Assembly (NCBI GenBank): GCA_951799405.1
Contig: OX637332.1
Location: 28,124,832-28,188,831, forward strand
Direction of reading: 5' to 3'
DNA: 64,000 bases
Source of the DNA: Agapetus fuscipes
Taxonomy: Eukaryota > Arthropoda > Insecta > Trichoptera > Glossosomatidae
Shown in pieces: positions 43,701-51,375 of this stretch; the stretch's first letter is position 1, and each line of letters opens with the position of its first letter. The notes under the pieces were generated by a model. It was not told where the DNA came from, made no database searches, and saw only the letters and a list, made by a program, of their open reading frames with translations. Made by a program: the position numbers and the translations under genes.

Positions 43701-46529
43701 AGAACACCTCCTCGTGGCGCTCCGCCCTGCTCAGCCTGGTGGAGCTGTACCACGTGAGGGTGGCCCCCGTGCAGCCGCAGGTACCCGTGCAGGACTACCT
43801 GCAGAGGGCGGTGGGCTTCCAGCAAGCCAACAGCTTCGCCGAGTGCTCGCCACCCAGGTAAAGAGAACCATGGACTCCAAAGATTCAAAAAGAGCTGTTT
43901 TCGAAGATCCATTGAATTGGTTTAAGGCTTCATTAGTCATCGCTTAGTTTTTTTCTTTTCTCTTTTTTGTGGATACCTTTTCTGAGTTATATTTCTGCTG
44001 ATCCTTTCAGATACATTTTTTTTTCAAATACAGTGGTACCTCCAGATAAGAGTGCCCTAACATACGAGTTATTTGAGATACGAACTGTCGAGCGAGTGAA
44101 ATTTTGTTTTGGAATTTGAGCGAAATTTGAGATACGAGCAGCGTGAGCAACTCAAAGAAAAAAACAAAGCCCCTGAAGATGGACGGATAAAGTCCGATAG
44201 CGCTTAGGCATTGTCAACTAAAAAATGTGAAAATAAAACTATGTTATAAAAACAGTTTTTTTTTTAATTAAAAATAAAGATTTTATTTAGATGGTTTAGT
44301 CAGATTAGATATTAAAAAAAGGACATTCCAATAAATTAAAATTTACAGTTTGAAGCCATCAAATTGAGTTGACGAGTATTAAAGAACCGAAAACAATATC
44401 CATCATTTTCTTTAACATTACCCTAAAAGCAATTCCAAAACTTTAAAATTTTAATTGTTTTTTTTTTCAGGGCAATAAAGATGTGCACGAACAGCGTGGT
44501 TTCTCGTCACAAGTGTGACTGGCTGGCCGAGGCAGCTCGCGCCCATGGCCTTGAACCTCTGCTGGATTGCTACGCCCAAAAGCCGACAGATTGTGGAGAG
44601 CACTGCCAGATCAGCGCTGATGAAGCTTGCTTGGAGGACGTCCGAGGTGGAACTGCAGAGGTGGTGATAGTGCCATCTGATCTACAAGTTGTAGCCAAGA
44701 GGTGAGCAGAATTATATGATCTACAATCCTTTCCATAACTATTTGTTTAAGCATTCTCTCAATCAGAAATGAAGGGTCTTTTATACGGCATGAACTGTCT
44801 AAAAATACCATCTTCTCAAAAAACTCAGAAGAGACTTTAAGAAACAGATCTAATGGCTGCGAAATATAAAGGAAGGAACCGGTATTCGAAGTGTGAAAGA
44901 GATGTTTGGAGTGATGCAGGTCAAGAACAGGTTCGCCGAAATGATTGCCTAATCAAATTTAGAGTGATACGATAGGGCATATGATGAAATGTCATGTAAA
45001 TAGCTAGAACGGAAGCTTATTTCAAGGAGTGTTTGTGGTACTATTTCAATATCGCAAGGAGAAAGGGCGGATGCATTGAAAGTAAACAAGTAAGAAGAAT
45101 AGTAGGTTTATTGCATGCGTGCTACCGTTTCTTTTTCTGTAAGTTTCTGGAAAAGAATACTACACCAAAATACTAATGAATTCGATCCAACTTTGAAATT
45201 AGGGAAAAATTACCCAAAATATGGAAGTACTTAAGGTTTTTAATTTTGATTACAGGAAATACAAACTACAAACCATCTTATACGAGATGACTCCCATCAT
45301 GAACGACTTGTACATCATCGTGGCAATCGTCAAAGCCAACTCTTCCATCAAGACCTTCAAAGAGATGCGAGGCAAGAGGGCCAGTTTTCCTCGATACGAT
45401 GGTGTAGCCTACCACTCGATTGCCAATTTCCTAGGAATGCACAAGTTGCTGGAGTCGAATGAATGCAACGTCGACAGTGAACTTGGAAACTTCTTCTCGG
45501 GAATATGTGCTCCTGGTTACAGTGGACACAATGATAAGATCATGGCTTCGTGTGGAGACTATGAAGAAAGCAATGGTGATATCGAGGCCTTGAGAAATCT
45601 GGTAGAAGGAAAATCCGATGTTGCTTTCATTGGACTGTCTACTTTTGATAATTTCACGGGTGAGAAATGTTTATTAATACTAATAATAATAGGTTTATTT
45701 ATTTGTTGAGCGCTGTTTTTGTGTGAATCACACCTCAAGAGCCCTCGACGAGCTATAAAAAGCGCCAGTTCTCAAGCATGCTGTAACGGCTTGGTAGGCC
45801 TTTAATTATTGGTATTTGGTAAAGCAAAGTGCGTATTTAAAAATAAACATGCTATATTTTTTGTTCTCCGTCGGGATCCGAACCCATGACCTTCCATTTA
45901 CGAGTCCAAAGCGTCACTACAAGGCTACGAATTGTTATTATGCCTTGAATGCCATCTTTTTCCCCAATTTCTTGAATGGGCCATTTTAAAAATAGCTTTG
46001 AAAAGACAAGCATCTGAATAAAAATTCTCGAAAAATAACTAAGATAATAATTCCATATTTTCCTTTTTTTTCAGAGATAGCTTCCATCGAAAGGTGGTCA
46101 AAGGATTTAAAATTGGACGATTTCCGTAAAGTCTGCCCATCACAAAACTCCCAATACTGTTACGTGACTTGGTCTTCTTTGGGACAAGTCATGATAAGCT
46201 CGGATGCCACCCAGCTAAGAACCAAAGAGCTGACCAACGCCTTCAAGCAACTGGACATCACATTCGGCAAAAACTACAAATCTCAGACCAGCCCCTTCAT
46301 GATGTTTGGGCCCTTCAACAACCTTCACAACGTCATCTTTCACGACAAGACCAAGTACTTCAAGAGCGTCGCTGAAATGGCTGACGTGAAGATTCTTCAC
46401 AGCTTTGACACCATGATAGACGACTTGCAATTTGAAAATTGTGAGTTTTTCAATTCGGGACACAAAACAAAAAGCTGGATGTTCCCTCAAGTACTGCTTG
46501 TATCATTACTTTGTACTTTTATATTTTGA
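31655..46529 (+). CDS. Tsf3: Transferrin-family protein, Tsf3-like, ten exons (5' exon missing)
   Basis: Coding exons: 31655-31763, 33360-33487, 39539-39672, 40608-40752, 41445-41602, 42823-42956, 43654-43857, 44471-44701, 45256-45659, 46075-46529. All introns are GT-AG and the phases agree, giving 699 residues and a stop, close to the usual transferrin length without a signal peptide. Two lobes are visible (VRVCVVEGKG... and IKMCTNSVVS...). Transferrins bind ferric iron with carbonate through Asp, two Tyr, His and a Thr/Arg anion site. Here the N-lobe anion motif reads CHPGYGYEADW, not the usual CHTGxGR, and the C-lobe equivalent lacks Cys and Arg, so classical iron binding is unlikely. The end (WMFPQVLLVSLLCTFIF) is hydrophobic, as in GPI-anchored members. 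The signal-peptide exon was not found. The Tsf3 assignment rests on remembered family features; Tsf1 and Tsf2 fit less well. Confidence 0.85.
32008..32260 (-). repeat. Rep-C copy in transferrin intron
   Basis: AATCTAATCTAAGTTACAAA, CGTATAAGTTCGCGTTTAAA, to CCTCATACCAATCTAAAGCC. Confidence 0.85.
32261..33000. other. Intron, AT-rich, nothing recognised
   Basis: No coding signal or repeat family recognised. Confidence 0.45.
33003..33285 (-). pseudogene. RTE-like LINE C-terminal remnant in intron
   Basis: The minus strand reads KEDVKVKVQNNVMIYFGDVK, RMDDERLTN, then RGKRRPREVWLHKIGVIAQE; the same LR.FGH.ERM..ERL region as in the other copies, diverged. Confidence 0.72.
33360..33487 (+). CDS. Tsf3: Transferrin exon b
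   Basis: Acceptor TTTTTATTCTAG, donor GACG/GTGAAT. Encodes LDCLRRISKGSVDFGVFTSE and DLLAARWADIDVLVTNELRF. The FGVFTSEDL stretch replaces the vertebrate iron-ligand Asp region (DAVTLDAG). Confidence 0.88.
33488..35261. other. Intron, no gene seen
   Basis: Mixed AT-rich sequence. A weak B-box-like GGTTTGATCCC at 34,767 suggests a decayed tRNA-like SINE. Nothing else recognised. Confidence 0.4.
35262..35490 (-). repeat. Rep-C copy upstream of the LINE, inverted
   Basis: GTAAGTTCGCGCTTACAAAT, CTGAAACAGGGGTGGCATT, ACCAACCTATAAATCAAGG; the distal end is decayed. It lies head to head with the rep-C that ends the LINE. Confidence 0.82.
35606..37810 (+). mobile_element. RTE-like LINE protein, long copy with one nonsense codon
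   Basis: The reading frame runs about 734 codons with a single stop (TAA at 37,247). The 49.6 kb copy has GAA at that place, so one G-to-T change broke it. In order: post-endonuclease linker (EWWN-like DAWWNDRVKEAV), KSAGFDGINGEMLKAGG, NFRPISLLSIPGKVF, palm A FVDLEKAFDSVDRGML, B GVRQGCVMSPWLFNIVMD, catalytic LLYADDAVLV, then MYGSEAWTVSEREISKV, LRWFGHMERMSDERL and GRGRPRKVWMDQI to the end. The APE endonuclease is absent (5' truncation). It lies in sense orientation within the 6-kb transferrin intron. Clade assignment to RTE is by resemblance only. Confidence 0.92.
37933..38186 (+). repeat. Rep-C copy as 3' end of the LINE
   Basis: Begins TTCCTTGACTTATAGGTTGG about 120 bp after the LINE stop and ends TTAGATTATAGATTATAGAT, a short tandem tail. 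Confidence 0.9.
38577..39062 (+). repeat. Rep-C copy interrupted by a hAT-like MITE
   Basis: Left stub ACTTATGGGTTGGTATGAGG; the remainder resumes CATTCCATACTGTACG and continues to TTTACATTAGATATAGATT. Confidence 0.82.
38603..38831. mobile_element. hAT-like MITE, copy 2, nested in rep-C
   Basis: Ends CAGTGGCAAAGGGTGC and GCACCCTTCGCCACTG. The flanking octamers CTGACCAT and CTGACATT agree at 6 of 8 positions, consistent with an aged 8-bp hAT target duplication. The inner GGTTCCCATCGGCTT block pairs with its complement as in the 17.3 kb copy. Confidence 0.8.
39162..39412 (+). repeat. Rep-C copy, full length
   Basis: TTCCTTGACTTATAGGTTGG to TTTGTATTTTAGATTAGATT. Confidence 0.88.
39539..39672 (+). 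CDS. Tsf3: Transferrin exon c (N-lobe anion-site region)
   Basis: Acceptor GATGTTTCAG, donor AAT/GTGAGT. Encodes APFEYEVVALIDNKSGIKSL, GDLEGSRLCHPGYGYEADW, TNTLAN. It corresponds to the vertebrate block with ligand Tyr95 and the Thr120/Arg124 anion pocket; the CHTGLGR motif has become CHPGYGY. Confidence 0.9.
39673..40283. other. Intron, no gene seen
   Basis: A short (TG)n run near 39,843; otherwise nothing recognised. Confidence 0.45.
40284..40385 (-). repeat. SINE-D fragment
   Basis: GGCATCTGTTGAACCAGGAT, CGAAGTTATGGTC and TTATTCTGTTCCGAA match the 4.6 kb SINE-D copy. Confidence 0.6.
40608..40752 (+). CDS. Tsf3: Transferrin exon d
   Basis: Acceptor TTATTTTGCAG, donor CTCA/GTAAGT. Encodes YFESTIIQRSCDPKLSLFEN, RLQASSTFFSAACKAGPWVA, DRIRDKSL. 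The FFSAACKAGPW block is the conserved F..SC.PG.. segment of transferrins. Confidence 0.9.
40769..41002 (+). repeat. SINE-A half of a SINE-A/SINE-B dimer
   Basis: Head GATCGGTCCTTAGTCCAGTG, B-box GGGTTCGAATCCC, body to GCGCTTTGTAGCGACGACC, then CTCGTAAAAAGTC, the dimer junction. Confidence 0.85.
41003..41170 (+). repeat. SINE-B half of the dimer, truncated
   Basis: Head GGGTCGATAGCTCA, B-box-like AGGGTTCGATCCC, body up to TGTGGTTGGTGTGGGGCC. Confidence 0.82.
41172..41385 (+). repeat. SINE-A with internal deletion
   Basis: TAGTGCAGTGGTAACACTTC joins directly to TTCGCTGGGATGAAAAATTC, losing the B-box; the remaining body is complete to CGAATAAATCAGCC. Confidence 0.75.
41445..41602 (+). CDS. 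Tsf3: Transferrin exon e
   Basis: Acceptor ATATATTTTAG, donor GGG/GTGAGA. Encodes LYPDLCSLCYDSRSCSSGDK, YWGRRGPLHCLTEEAGNVAW, ARLDDTRLHFG. It is equivalent to the LCxLC...Y.G..GA..CL..G.GDVAF region. Confidence 0.9.
41782..42024 (-). pseudogene. 5'-truncated LINE insertion with 17-bp target duplication
   Basis: The minus strand encodes HIQRMDHRSLEKTIVMMNPE, GHRSVGRPRSTWLDGVVADC and RQRWHRLLRESKTHLGLSCQ, a LINE C-terminus, followed by a (TGA)n-type tail. The word TTGTCTTATGTTCATCA is present exactly on both sides, so this is a clean, young retrotransposition event into an older repeat. Confidence 0.85.
42042..42205 (+). repeat. Relative of the 4-kb MITE interior
   Basis: ATTTCACATGAGCAATATTT, CCAATGTGTCTTATGAAAAC and AACTCTCACAC keep the order seen at 3.95-4.10 kb. 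Confidence 0.6.
42213..42405 (-). repeat. Rep-C copy, lacking its outer end
   Basis: ATAATCTATAATCTAAGTTG to AAACAGGGGTGAAATTGGC; then joins unrelated sequence. A stray GGCAAAGTGAACCATTTTTT piece lies near 42,575. Confidence 0.82.
42823..42956 (+). CDS. Tsf3: Transferrin exon f
   Basis: Acceptor TCTTACTTTCAG, donor AAAAG/GTCAAA. Encodes LSGGEATADPAGFSFLCSDG, SIQPITKKRPCVWIAKPWPV, VAAKR. It is equivalent to the FxxLC.DG...P......C.WA..P. signature near the end of the N-lobe. Confidence 0.9.
43121..43510 (+). repeat. SINE-B with diverged 3' part
   Basis: Head AAGTCCGGTCGACAGCTCAG, B-box-like GGGCTTGAATCC, body AAACCCCTACTTCATCTGAA, 3' region CGGCAAGAAGTTACAATACA. Confidence 0.8.
43654..43857 (+). 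CDS. Tsf3: Transferrin exon g (GC-rich)
   Basis: Acceptor TGCTGTCGCAG, donor CCCAG/GTAAAG. Encodes KSSEAVFSVVSGLSHQNTSS, WRSALLSLVELYHVRVAPVQ, PQVPVQDYLQRAVGFQQANS, FAECSPP. It links the lobes. It is visibly more GC-rich than its neighbours, so other frames also look open. Confidence 0.88.
44033..44165 (+). mobile_element. Fragment of the pogo/Tigger-like element
   Basis: Starts CAGTGGTACCTCCAGATAAG after a TA and repeats the ACATACGAG and GAGATACGA words; only one end is preserved. Confidence 0.65.
44166..44280 (+). repeat. Hammerhead-like repeat fragment
   Basis: CCCCTGAAGATGGAC, loop, GTCCGATAGCG, then AAAATGTGAAAATAAAACTA; GAAA is altered to GATA. Confidence 0.45.
44471..44701 (+). CDS. 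Tsf3: Transferrin exon h (C-lobe start)
   Basis: Acceptor TTTTTTTTTCAG, donor AAGAG/GTGAGC. Encodes IKMCTNSVVSRHKCDWLAEA, ARAHGLEPLLDCYAQKPTDC, then ADEACLEDVRGGTAEVVIVP, SDLQVVAKR. It restarts the transferrin fold (CTNS...KC..L). Confidence 0.9.
44702..45255. other. Intron, no gene seen
   Basis: Unclassified sequence; possibly an old LINE remnant around 44,870-45,070 but not assignable. Confidence 0.4.
45256..45659 (+). CDS. Tsf3: Transferrin exon i (C-lobe anion-site region)
   Basis: Acceptor TTGATTACAG, donor ACGG/GTGAGA. Encodes KYKLQTILYEMTPIMNDLYI, IVAIVKANSSIKTFKEMRGK, RASFPRYDGVAYHSIANFLG and onward to LVEGKSDVAFIGLSTFDNFT. The DLYIIVAIVK block keeps a Tyr near the ligand position, but the following CHT..GR motif is replaced by ASFPRYDG. 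Confidence 0.9.
45690..45932 (-). repeat. SINE-A in transferrin intron
   Basis: GTTTATTTATTTGTTGAGCG, AATCACACCTCAAGAGCCC, B-box complement GGGATCCGAACCCATGACC, head complement CACTACAAGGCTACG. Confidence 0.78.
46075..46529 (+). CDS. Tsf3: Transferrin exon j (C-lobe end, hydrophobic tail)
   Basis: Acceptor TTTTTTTCAG; stop TGA. Encodes EIASIERWSKDLKLDDFRKV, CPSQNSQYCYVTWSSLGQVM, SPFMMFGPFNNLHNVIFHDK and YFKSVAEMADVKILHSFDTM. It ends WMFPQVLLVSLLCTFIF, a short hydrophobic segment with no charged tail, preceded by small residues (NSGHKTKS) that could serve as a GPI attachment site. No canonical AATAAA is seen right after the stop. Confidence 0.9.
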
Positions 46530-46609
46530 AAATACACATTTTATTGAAAAGTGATAGTGGTTTAATTTATATTTACTATCTCCTTGTGCTCTCCCACTGT
46601 TTTTTTTTT

Positions 46610-46835
46610 GACTTATAGATTGGTATGAAGCCTCCACCTATACTAAGAAAATTTATTCACTTTGCCAATGCCACCTCTTTTTCAGGGGTGGTTGACAGAG
46701 TTGCCGAGTTCATTAGAGTGCGAGATTCGGGTTTTTATTTTTTTAATCACATGCAGCATGTGTTAACATGGACTTACACGTGTTTACTAGTGGACATTCA
46801 TTTAATGTGAATCGTAAATGTTTATTTACTCGGAT
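46610..46835 (+). repeat. Rep-C copy, diverged
   Basis: TTGACTTATAGATTGGTATG, TCACTTTGCCAATGCCACC, GTTGCCGAGTTCATTAGAG, ending AATCGTAAATG. Confidence 0.75.
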
Positions 46836-46889
46836 ATTACATTAGTGATTATAAAGGTATCAATTTGAAATTGTGATGTCTACATAACG

Positions 46890-47195
46890 CAACCAAGCTA
46901 CACATATAGTGTAACTTCTTGCTGGGTTTTCCCTGAAGGGGTAGCATAAAGCGAGCAGAAACTATTAATTATTTTTACAGATAACGGAATAGACCGCTTC
47001 ACATGAAGTGGAGGTTTCCCAGCTCCTAAGAGGCTGGTACTTATTTCTTGTGAAGGCTGAGTAAACCTTGCCGGTTTTTTATTTTGGATTCGAAATAAAC
47101 ACAGAAACGGGAAATCATTTCTGACACACTCGGTGAGGATCGAACCTTTGATCTCGGCATGGACTGCAAGCATTCTACCAACTGAGCCATCAACC
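46890..47195 (-). repeat. SINE-B half of a SINE-A/SINE-B dimer
   Basis: CAAGCTACACATATAGTGTA, GAAGTGGAGGTTTCCCAGCT, AAACACAGAAACGGGAAATC, head complement CCAACTGAGCCATCAACC. Confidence 0.87.
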
Positions 47196-47435
47196 ATACT
47201 TTTTACGAGCTTGGTCGTCGCTACAAAGCGCCAATTCACAAGCAAGACCCAATTGTTGTAAGGCTGGATGGATCTTTAGTGACCGGTCTTTGGTAAAGAT
47301 ATATAAATTGTTAACCCAGCGGAGAGCATATTTGAAAATACATATGGTATATTTTTGTGCTCCGCCGGGATTCTTACCCTCGACCTTCCATTTATGAGTC
47401 CGCAGAGCAACCACTAGACTACAAGCCGGTCGTAT
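47196..47435 (-). repeat. SINE-A half of the dimer
   Basis: Junction TACTTTTTACGAGCTTGGTC, then CGTCGCTACAAAGCGCCAAT, body, B-box-like complement GGGATTCTTACCC, head complement CCACTAGACTACAAGCCGG. Confidence 0.87.
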
Positions 47436-47464
47436 GTAGGTATGTGAAAAATAAAATTGTAATA

Positions 47465-47735
47465 GTAAGTTCGTAGATTTTGTAGGGTTTGTGTATTCAC
47501 ACAGTGAAAATTCATTTTATTTAAAAAAAAATTTTTTTTTTCTTAAACGTAGTCTAATTTTCACAATATTTTTTTATAACTCGAGCACTTTCGACCTTCA
47601 ATACTCAGATCATTATCACATACATCACTCTTGATAATGACCTGAGTATTGAAGGTCGAAAGTGCTCGAGATATAAAATATTATTGTGAAAATTTTAAAC
47701 TACGTTTAAGAAAAAAATAATTTTATTTTTAGTAA
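47465..47735. repeat. Long fold-back repeat
   Basis: Arms ACTCGAGCACTTTCGACCTT and AAGGTCGAAAGTGCTCGAG plus adjacent sequence pair over about 40 bp, with A/T-rich outer arms (TTTTTCTTAAACGTAG and complement). The right arm has CCTGAGTA...GGTCGAAAGTGC, an imperfect hammerhead-like order. Confidence 0.65.
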
Positions 47736-48544
47736 GTTCGTATTTGTGGATAGATGCAATTATACAGAAATAGAAAAAAAAAACAAGTGATTAGCACCAC
47801 TAATTGCAGTTTTAATCACACAACAATGTAAATTTCGGCCATTGGAGGATTTTGTGATAACTCGTTCACCAAGGTCAAATTTAGAATGTTGTTTTCGGTG
47901 ACACAGTGACATAGTAGTTGGCAATCGAATTTTTTCCCACTAAACTGATATGTACCTATACCCCTAGTATAAAAACACGGCGTAAATCTCACCTCGATTG
48001 CGTAAATCGAAAATGTATGAAAAATATGACGGCACACCTAGAAAGTGATTATCTTTCATGCATTTTTTCAATTTAGGTACGCAATCGAGGTGAATTTGTG
48101 CAATTTGCTTTGTACTCGGGGCACTGTATTCAATTGTCTATAGTCTACACTCTCTCGATAACATGATAAATATATCTACCATAGCTATAATCTAAGTTGC
48201 AAAGATACCAGGCTAAACTGGGTAAGATTTTAAATATTGAAGCAATCACATTCATACTTTCATGTTTGAGAAAATTATTAAAATATTATTTAAATTTAAT
48301 TGAATTCAAGTCTTTCTTCACCTTTGAGTTATCTATATCCTACCTTGTGGGTTTGAGCCAGGCGCGTGCATAGGGTATAGGCAAATACATTTCAGAATAA
48401 ATATTTTCTCTCATTCCTTTAGAATAACTCATTTAAAATTGACTGAAGTGCTAACGATGGCTAAAATCAAACTTAAATATTTAATTTTAAATCTCAATAT
48501 CAACCTTAAATGCGTTTTTAAAATATATTGCCTACCTATTAGGC
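47736..48544. other. Intergenic AT-rich stretch, no gene seen
   Basis: Short inverted words GCGTAAATC and ACGCAATCGAGGTGAA around 47,990-48,090; a rep-C stub TATAATCTAAGTTGCAAAGA at 48,187. Nothing coding. Confidence 0.4.
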
Positions 48545-48630
48545 GCATAATAATAATAATAATAATAATAATAATTGGACAATTTGTATACAGCGCCGTT
48601 TAGTGGCACTAGCCACCCCAAGGGCGCTTT
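48545..48630 (-). repeat. CR1/L2-type LINE 3' tail with (AAT)n
   Basis: Minus strand GCGCCCTTGGGGTGGCTAGT, GCCACTAAACGGCGCTGTAT and an (ATT)n run, the same tail as near 10.5 kb. Confidence 0.65.
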
Positions 48631-48689
48631 GTGCATGAGGCATGAGCCTATATGGGATGCACGCCCCTTGAAAGATACACAATATGTAT

Positions 48690-48870
48690 ATTTAAAGCAC
48701 GCCGACAAGCAGACACTTATAAGTTCTCGTGTACGCACATGGACATGATGCATGCGAACCGAAATAAAACAAACCTCACATTAACATAAACCTTGCAACT
48801 CCTGCCGCTTTGTGGCCCGTGTCTGTTTGTTGGCATGCATTCTTTGCAACTCAGATTATTTATTTTAGAT
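48690..48870 (-). repeat. Rep-C fragment, rearranged
   Basis: CCGACAAGCAGACACTTATA, AAACCTTGCAACTCCTGCCG, then a reversed CTTTGCAACTCAGATTATTT. Confidence 0.6.
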
Positions 48871-49000
48871 TCATTTTGTTATTTGTGGGGATTGAACCCT
48901 AGCTCACTAACATGGAACGCAAGTATTCTATTGAATTGGACCATCAACCTAACTTAAAAAATAATGTAAAAATATAAACTGTATTGAAATTTAATTTTGT

Positions 49001-49255
49001 TCCTTGACTTATAGGTTGGTATGCGGCTAATGCTGTAAGAATGGTTCACTTTGCCAATGTCACCCCTGTTTCAGGGAAGGACGGCAAGAGTTGCAGGGTG
49101 TATGTCCATTTGAGATTTGGGTTTTATGTTGTAGGTTCACATGCGGCATGTACAAGCGCGAGCTTGTACGTGTCTGCTTGTGAAAATGCATGTAGGTACT
49201 GTGAATCTCCAATGTAACATATCTTTGCAACTTAGATTAGATTAAATTAGATTTG
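49001..49255 (+). repeat. Rep-C copy, full length
   Basis: TTCCTTGACTTATAGGTTGG to AACTTAGATTAGATTAAATT. Confidence 0.9.
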
Positions 49256-49656
49256 TTAGCACATGTGTAAAGAGGAACCTACGTATGGATAGTGCACCTC
49301 AAATGATAATATGTCTTATCTATGCATTAATTTTATACAATACCTAGATTATATAATTTACTGGTAAAATTGTTTTATAAGTAAATACTTAAATACCTAT
49401 ATTGTATCTATTCAGATGAGATGCACTAAAAATATATGAAAAATTATACTTTTATCGGTACATGAGCTCAATTAATTAGTATTTGATAATTATCTTTTGA
49501 TGTATCGTTTTTGGTATAATATTGTCTTGTCTTTTCAGTCATTTTTTTTTATCTACATCAAAATTGAGAGACAAGACCTGAAACTTTGAAACATCGGAAT
49601 TTGTTCTAAATTGAAAGACCATTTTATACATCTAAAAAATAAAATGGAATGGATAT
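49256..49656. other. AT-rich stretch, nothing recognised
   Basis: No coding signal. The LINE homology begins abruptly at its right end. Confidence 0.4.
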
Positions 49657-51027
49657 ATGTACCGATGGATTGGAGGAAGGCAGTCATTGTTCCCATTTAC
49701 AAAGGTAAAGGGGACAAAAAAGACTGTCAGAACTTCAGACCAATCAGTCTACTCAGTATACCAGGAAAAGTCTTTTGTAAGGTGATTACAGGCGGATTAA
49801 GGCGATATACAGTCCGGCTTTATGGCCGGTAGAGGCTGTGTTGATCAGATTTTTACTCTACGACAACTTGTTGAAAAACAATTGTCGGTGAGGCGGAAGC
49901 TGTTCACGGCCTTAGTAGATCTGGAAAAGGCTTTTGACTCAGTAGACAGAGGTATGTTATGGGATGTTTTGAAAGCATACGGAGTGAATGGGGCTCTCCT
50001 AGGTGCGGTGCATGCAAACTATGAAAATAGTAAGGCATGTGTTCGTATTGATGGTGAGTATAGTGAGTGGTTTGAAGTTTATAAGGGTGTGAGGCAAGGA
50101 TGTGTGATGAGTCCTTGGCTATTTAACATAGTCATGGACAAGTGTGTCAGAGATGCTAGACTTAATGATTGTGGATTGATGATAGGAGAGAGCAAAGTGA
50201 GTGTTCTACTGTATGCAGATGATGCAGTTCTTGTATCTGATTCTGCAGTAGAATTGCAAACAATGCTCTCTAGATTGAATGAAGCTTTGTTAGGTAACCA
50301 TTTGAAGTTGAATGCAAGTAAGACGAAAGTATTGATTTTTGAAAGAGATGATGAAAGTATGAATTATGAATTTAAAATTAATGGAATGAATGTTGATGTC
50401 GTAAATGAGTTTGAATACCTGGGAAGTAAGTTTGAAAAAGATGGAAGAATGACCGGTGAATTTGAAAGAAGAATAATGAAAGGCAGGTGCGTACTGGGTG
50501 CTACCGCTAGCATCGCCAAGAACCAGAATCTTTCAAAAAATGTTCGACTGGCGGTGCACGGTGGTATACTAGTGCCCACTCTGATGTATGGAAGTGAAGC
50601 CTGGACGGTGAATGATAGTGATATTAGTAAAGTCTATACAGTAGAAATGGACTACTTAAGAAGTATGATTGGGAAAAGACGGAGTAATAGAATGAGGAAT
50701 GATTTTGTTAGAGAGGAATGTGGTGTAAGAGAAAGTGTGAAAGTAAAGATTAAAAGAAGTATACTTAGATGGTTTGGACATTTGGAGAGAATGAATGAGG
50801 AAAGACCGACGGAGAAAGTGTATGCTGCGAGAATTGATGGATGTCGTGGAAGAGGAAGACCGAGAAAGGTATGGATGGACCAAATTTTCGAAATAGCGAA
50901 TGAATGGGATATCCAGAGTCATAATAAAAGGAGAGCTTGTATGAAAAAGGTTATGGCTCTGGATGAAATGAAAGAAGTATGCAAGGATCGAAAGAAATGG
51001 CGGTTGATCTGTAATGCTGGCGGTTAA
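49657..51027 (+). pseudogene. RTE-like LINE reverse transcriptase, 5'-truncated with internal deletion
   Basis: Homology to the 35.6 kb copy starts at VPMDWRKAVIVPIYKGKG. After PGKVFCKVIT about 40 bases are replaced by 17 unrelated ones, shifting the frame. From about 49,822 a second open frame of 401 residues carries palm A DLEKAFDSVDRGML, B GVRQGCVMSPWLFNIVMD, LLYADDAVLV and the complete C-terminus to RLICNAGG. At 51,028 a normal stop occurs. At the site of the 35.6-kb nonsense codon this copy has glutamate. Confidence 0.92.
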
Positions 51028-51122
51028 AGCTGAGGCTTTAAATTTAAAAAAATATGTTTTGTAGTTTTTTAATTTTTTACTGTTTAATTATTTTATATAT
51101 TTGATTGTATTAATTGCTTGTA

Positions 51123-51375
51123 CTCCTTGACTGATAGGTTGGTATGCGGCTGACCACCCATACTGTACAAAATGGTTCACTTTGCCAATGTCACCCCTGC
51201 TTCAGGGAAGGTCGGCAAGAGTTGCAGGGCTTATGTTCATTTGAGATTGGGTTTTTTATATTGTAGGTCCACATGCGGCATGTGTAAGCGCGAAATTATG
51301 CATGTCTGCTTGTGGGAATGCATTTAATATGAATCTCAAATGATACATATCTTTGCAGCTTAGATTTAGATATAT
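51123..51375 (+). repeat. Rep-C copy as 3' end of the LINE
   Basis: Starts CTCCTTGACTGATAGGTTGG about 95 bp after the LINE stop, ends TTTGCAGCTTAGATTTAGAT. Confidence 0.9.

Noticed and set aside
43642..43947. Other-frame open frames over transferrin exon g
   Set aside because: They exist because the exon is GC-rich; only the frame giving the transferrin linker joins its neighbours in phase.
47465..47735. Fold-back at 47.5 kb as an intact hammerhead ribozyme
   Set aside because: The core reads CTGAGTA without a hairpin before GAAA, so only the fold-back is reported.
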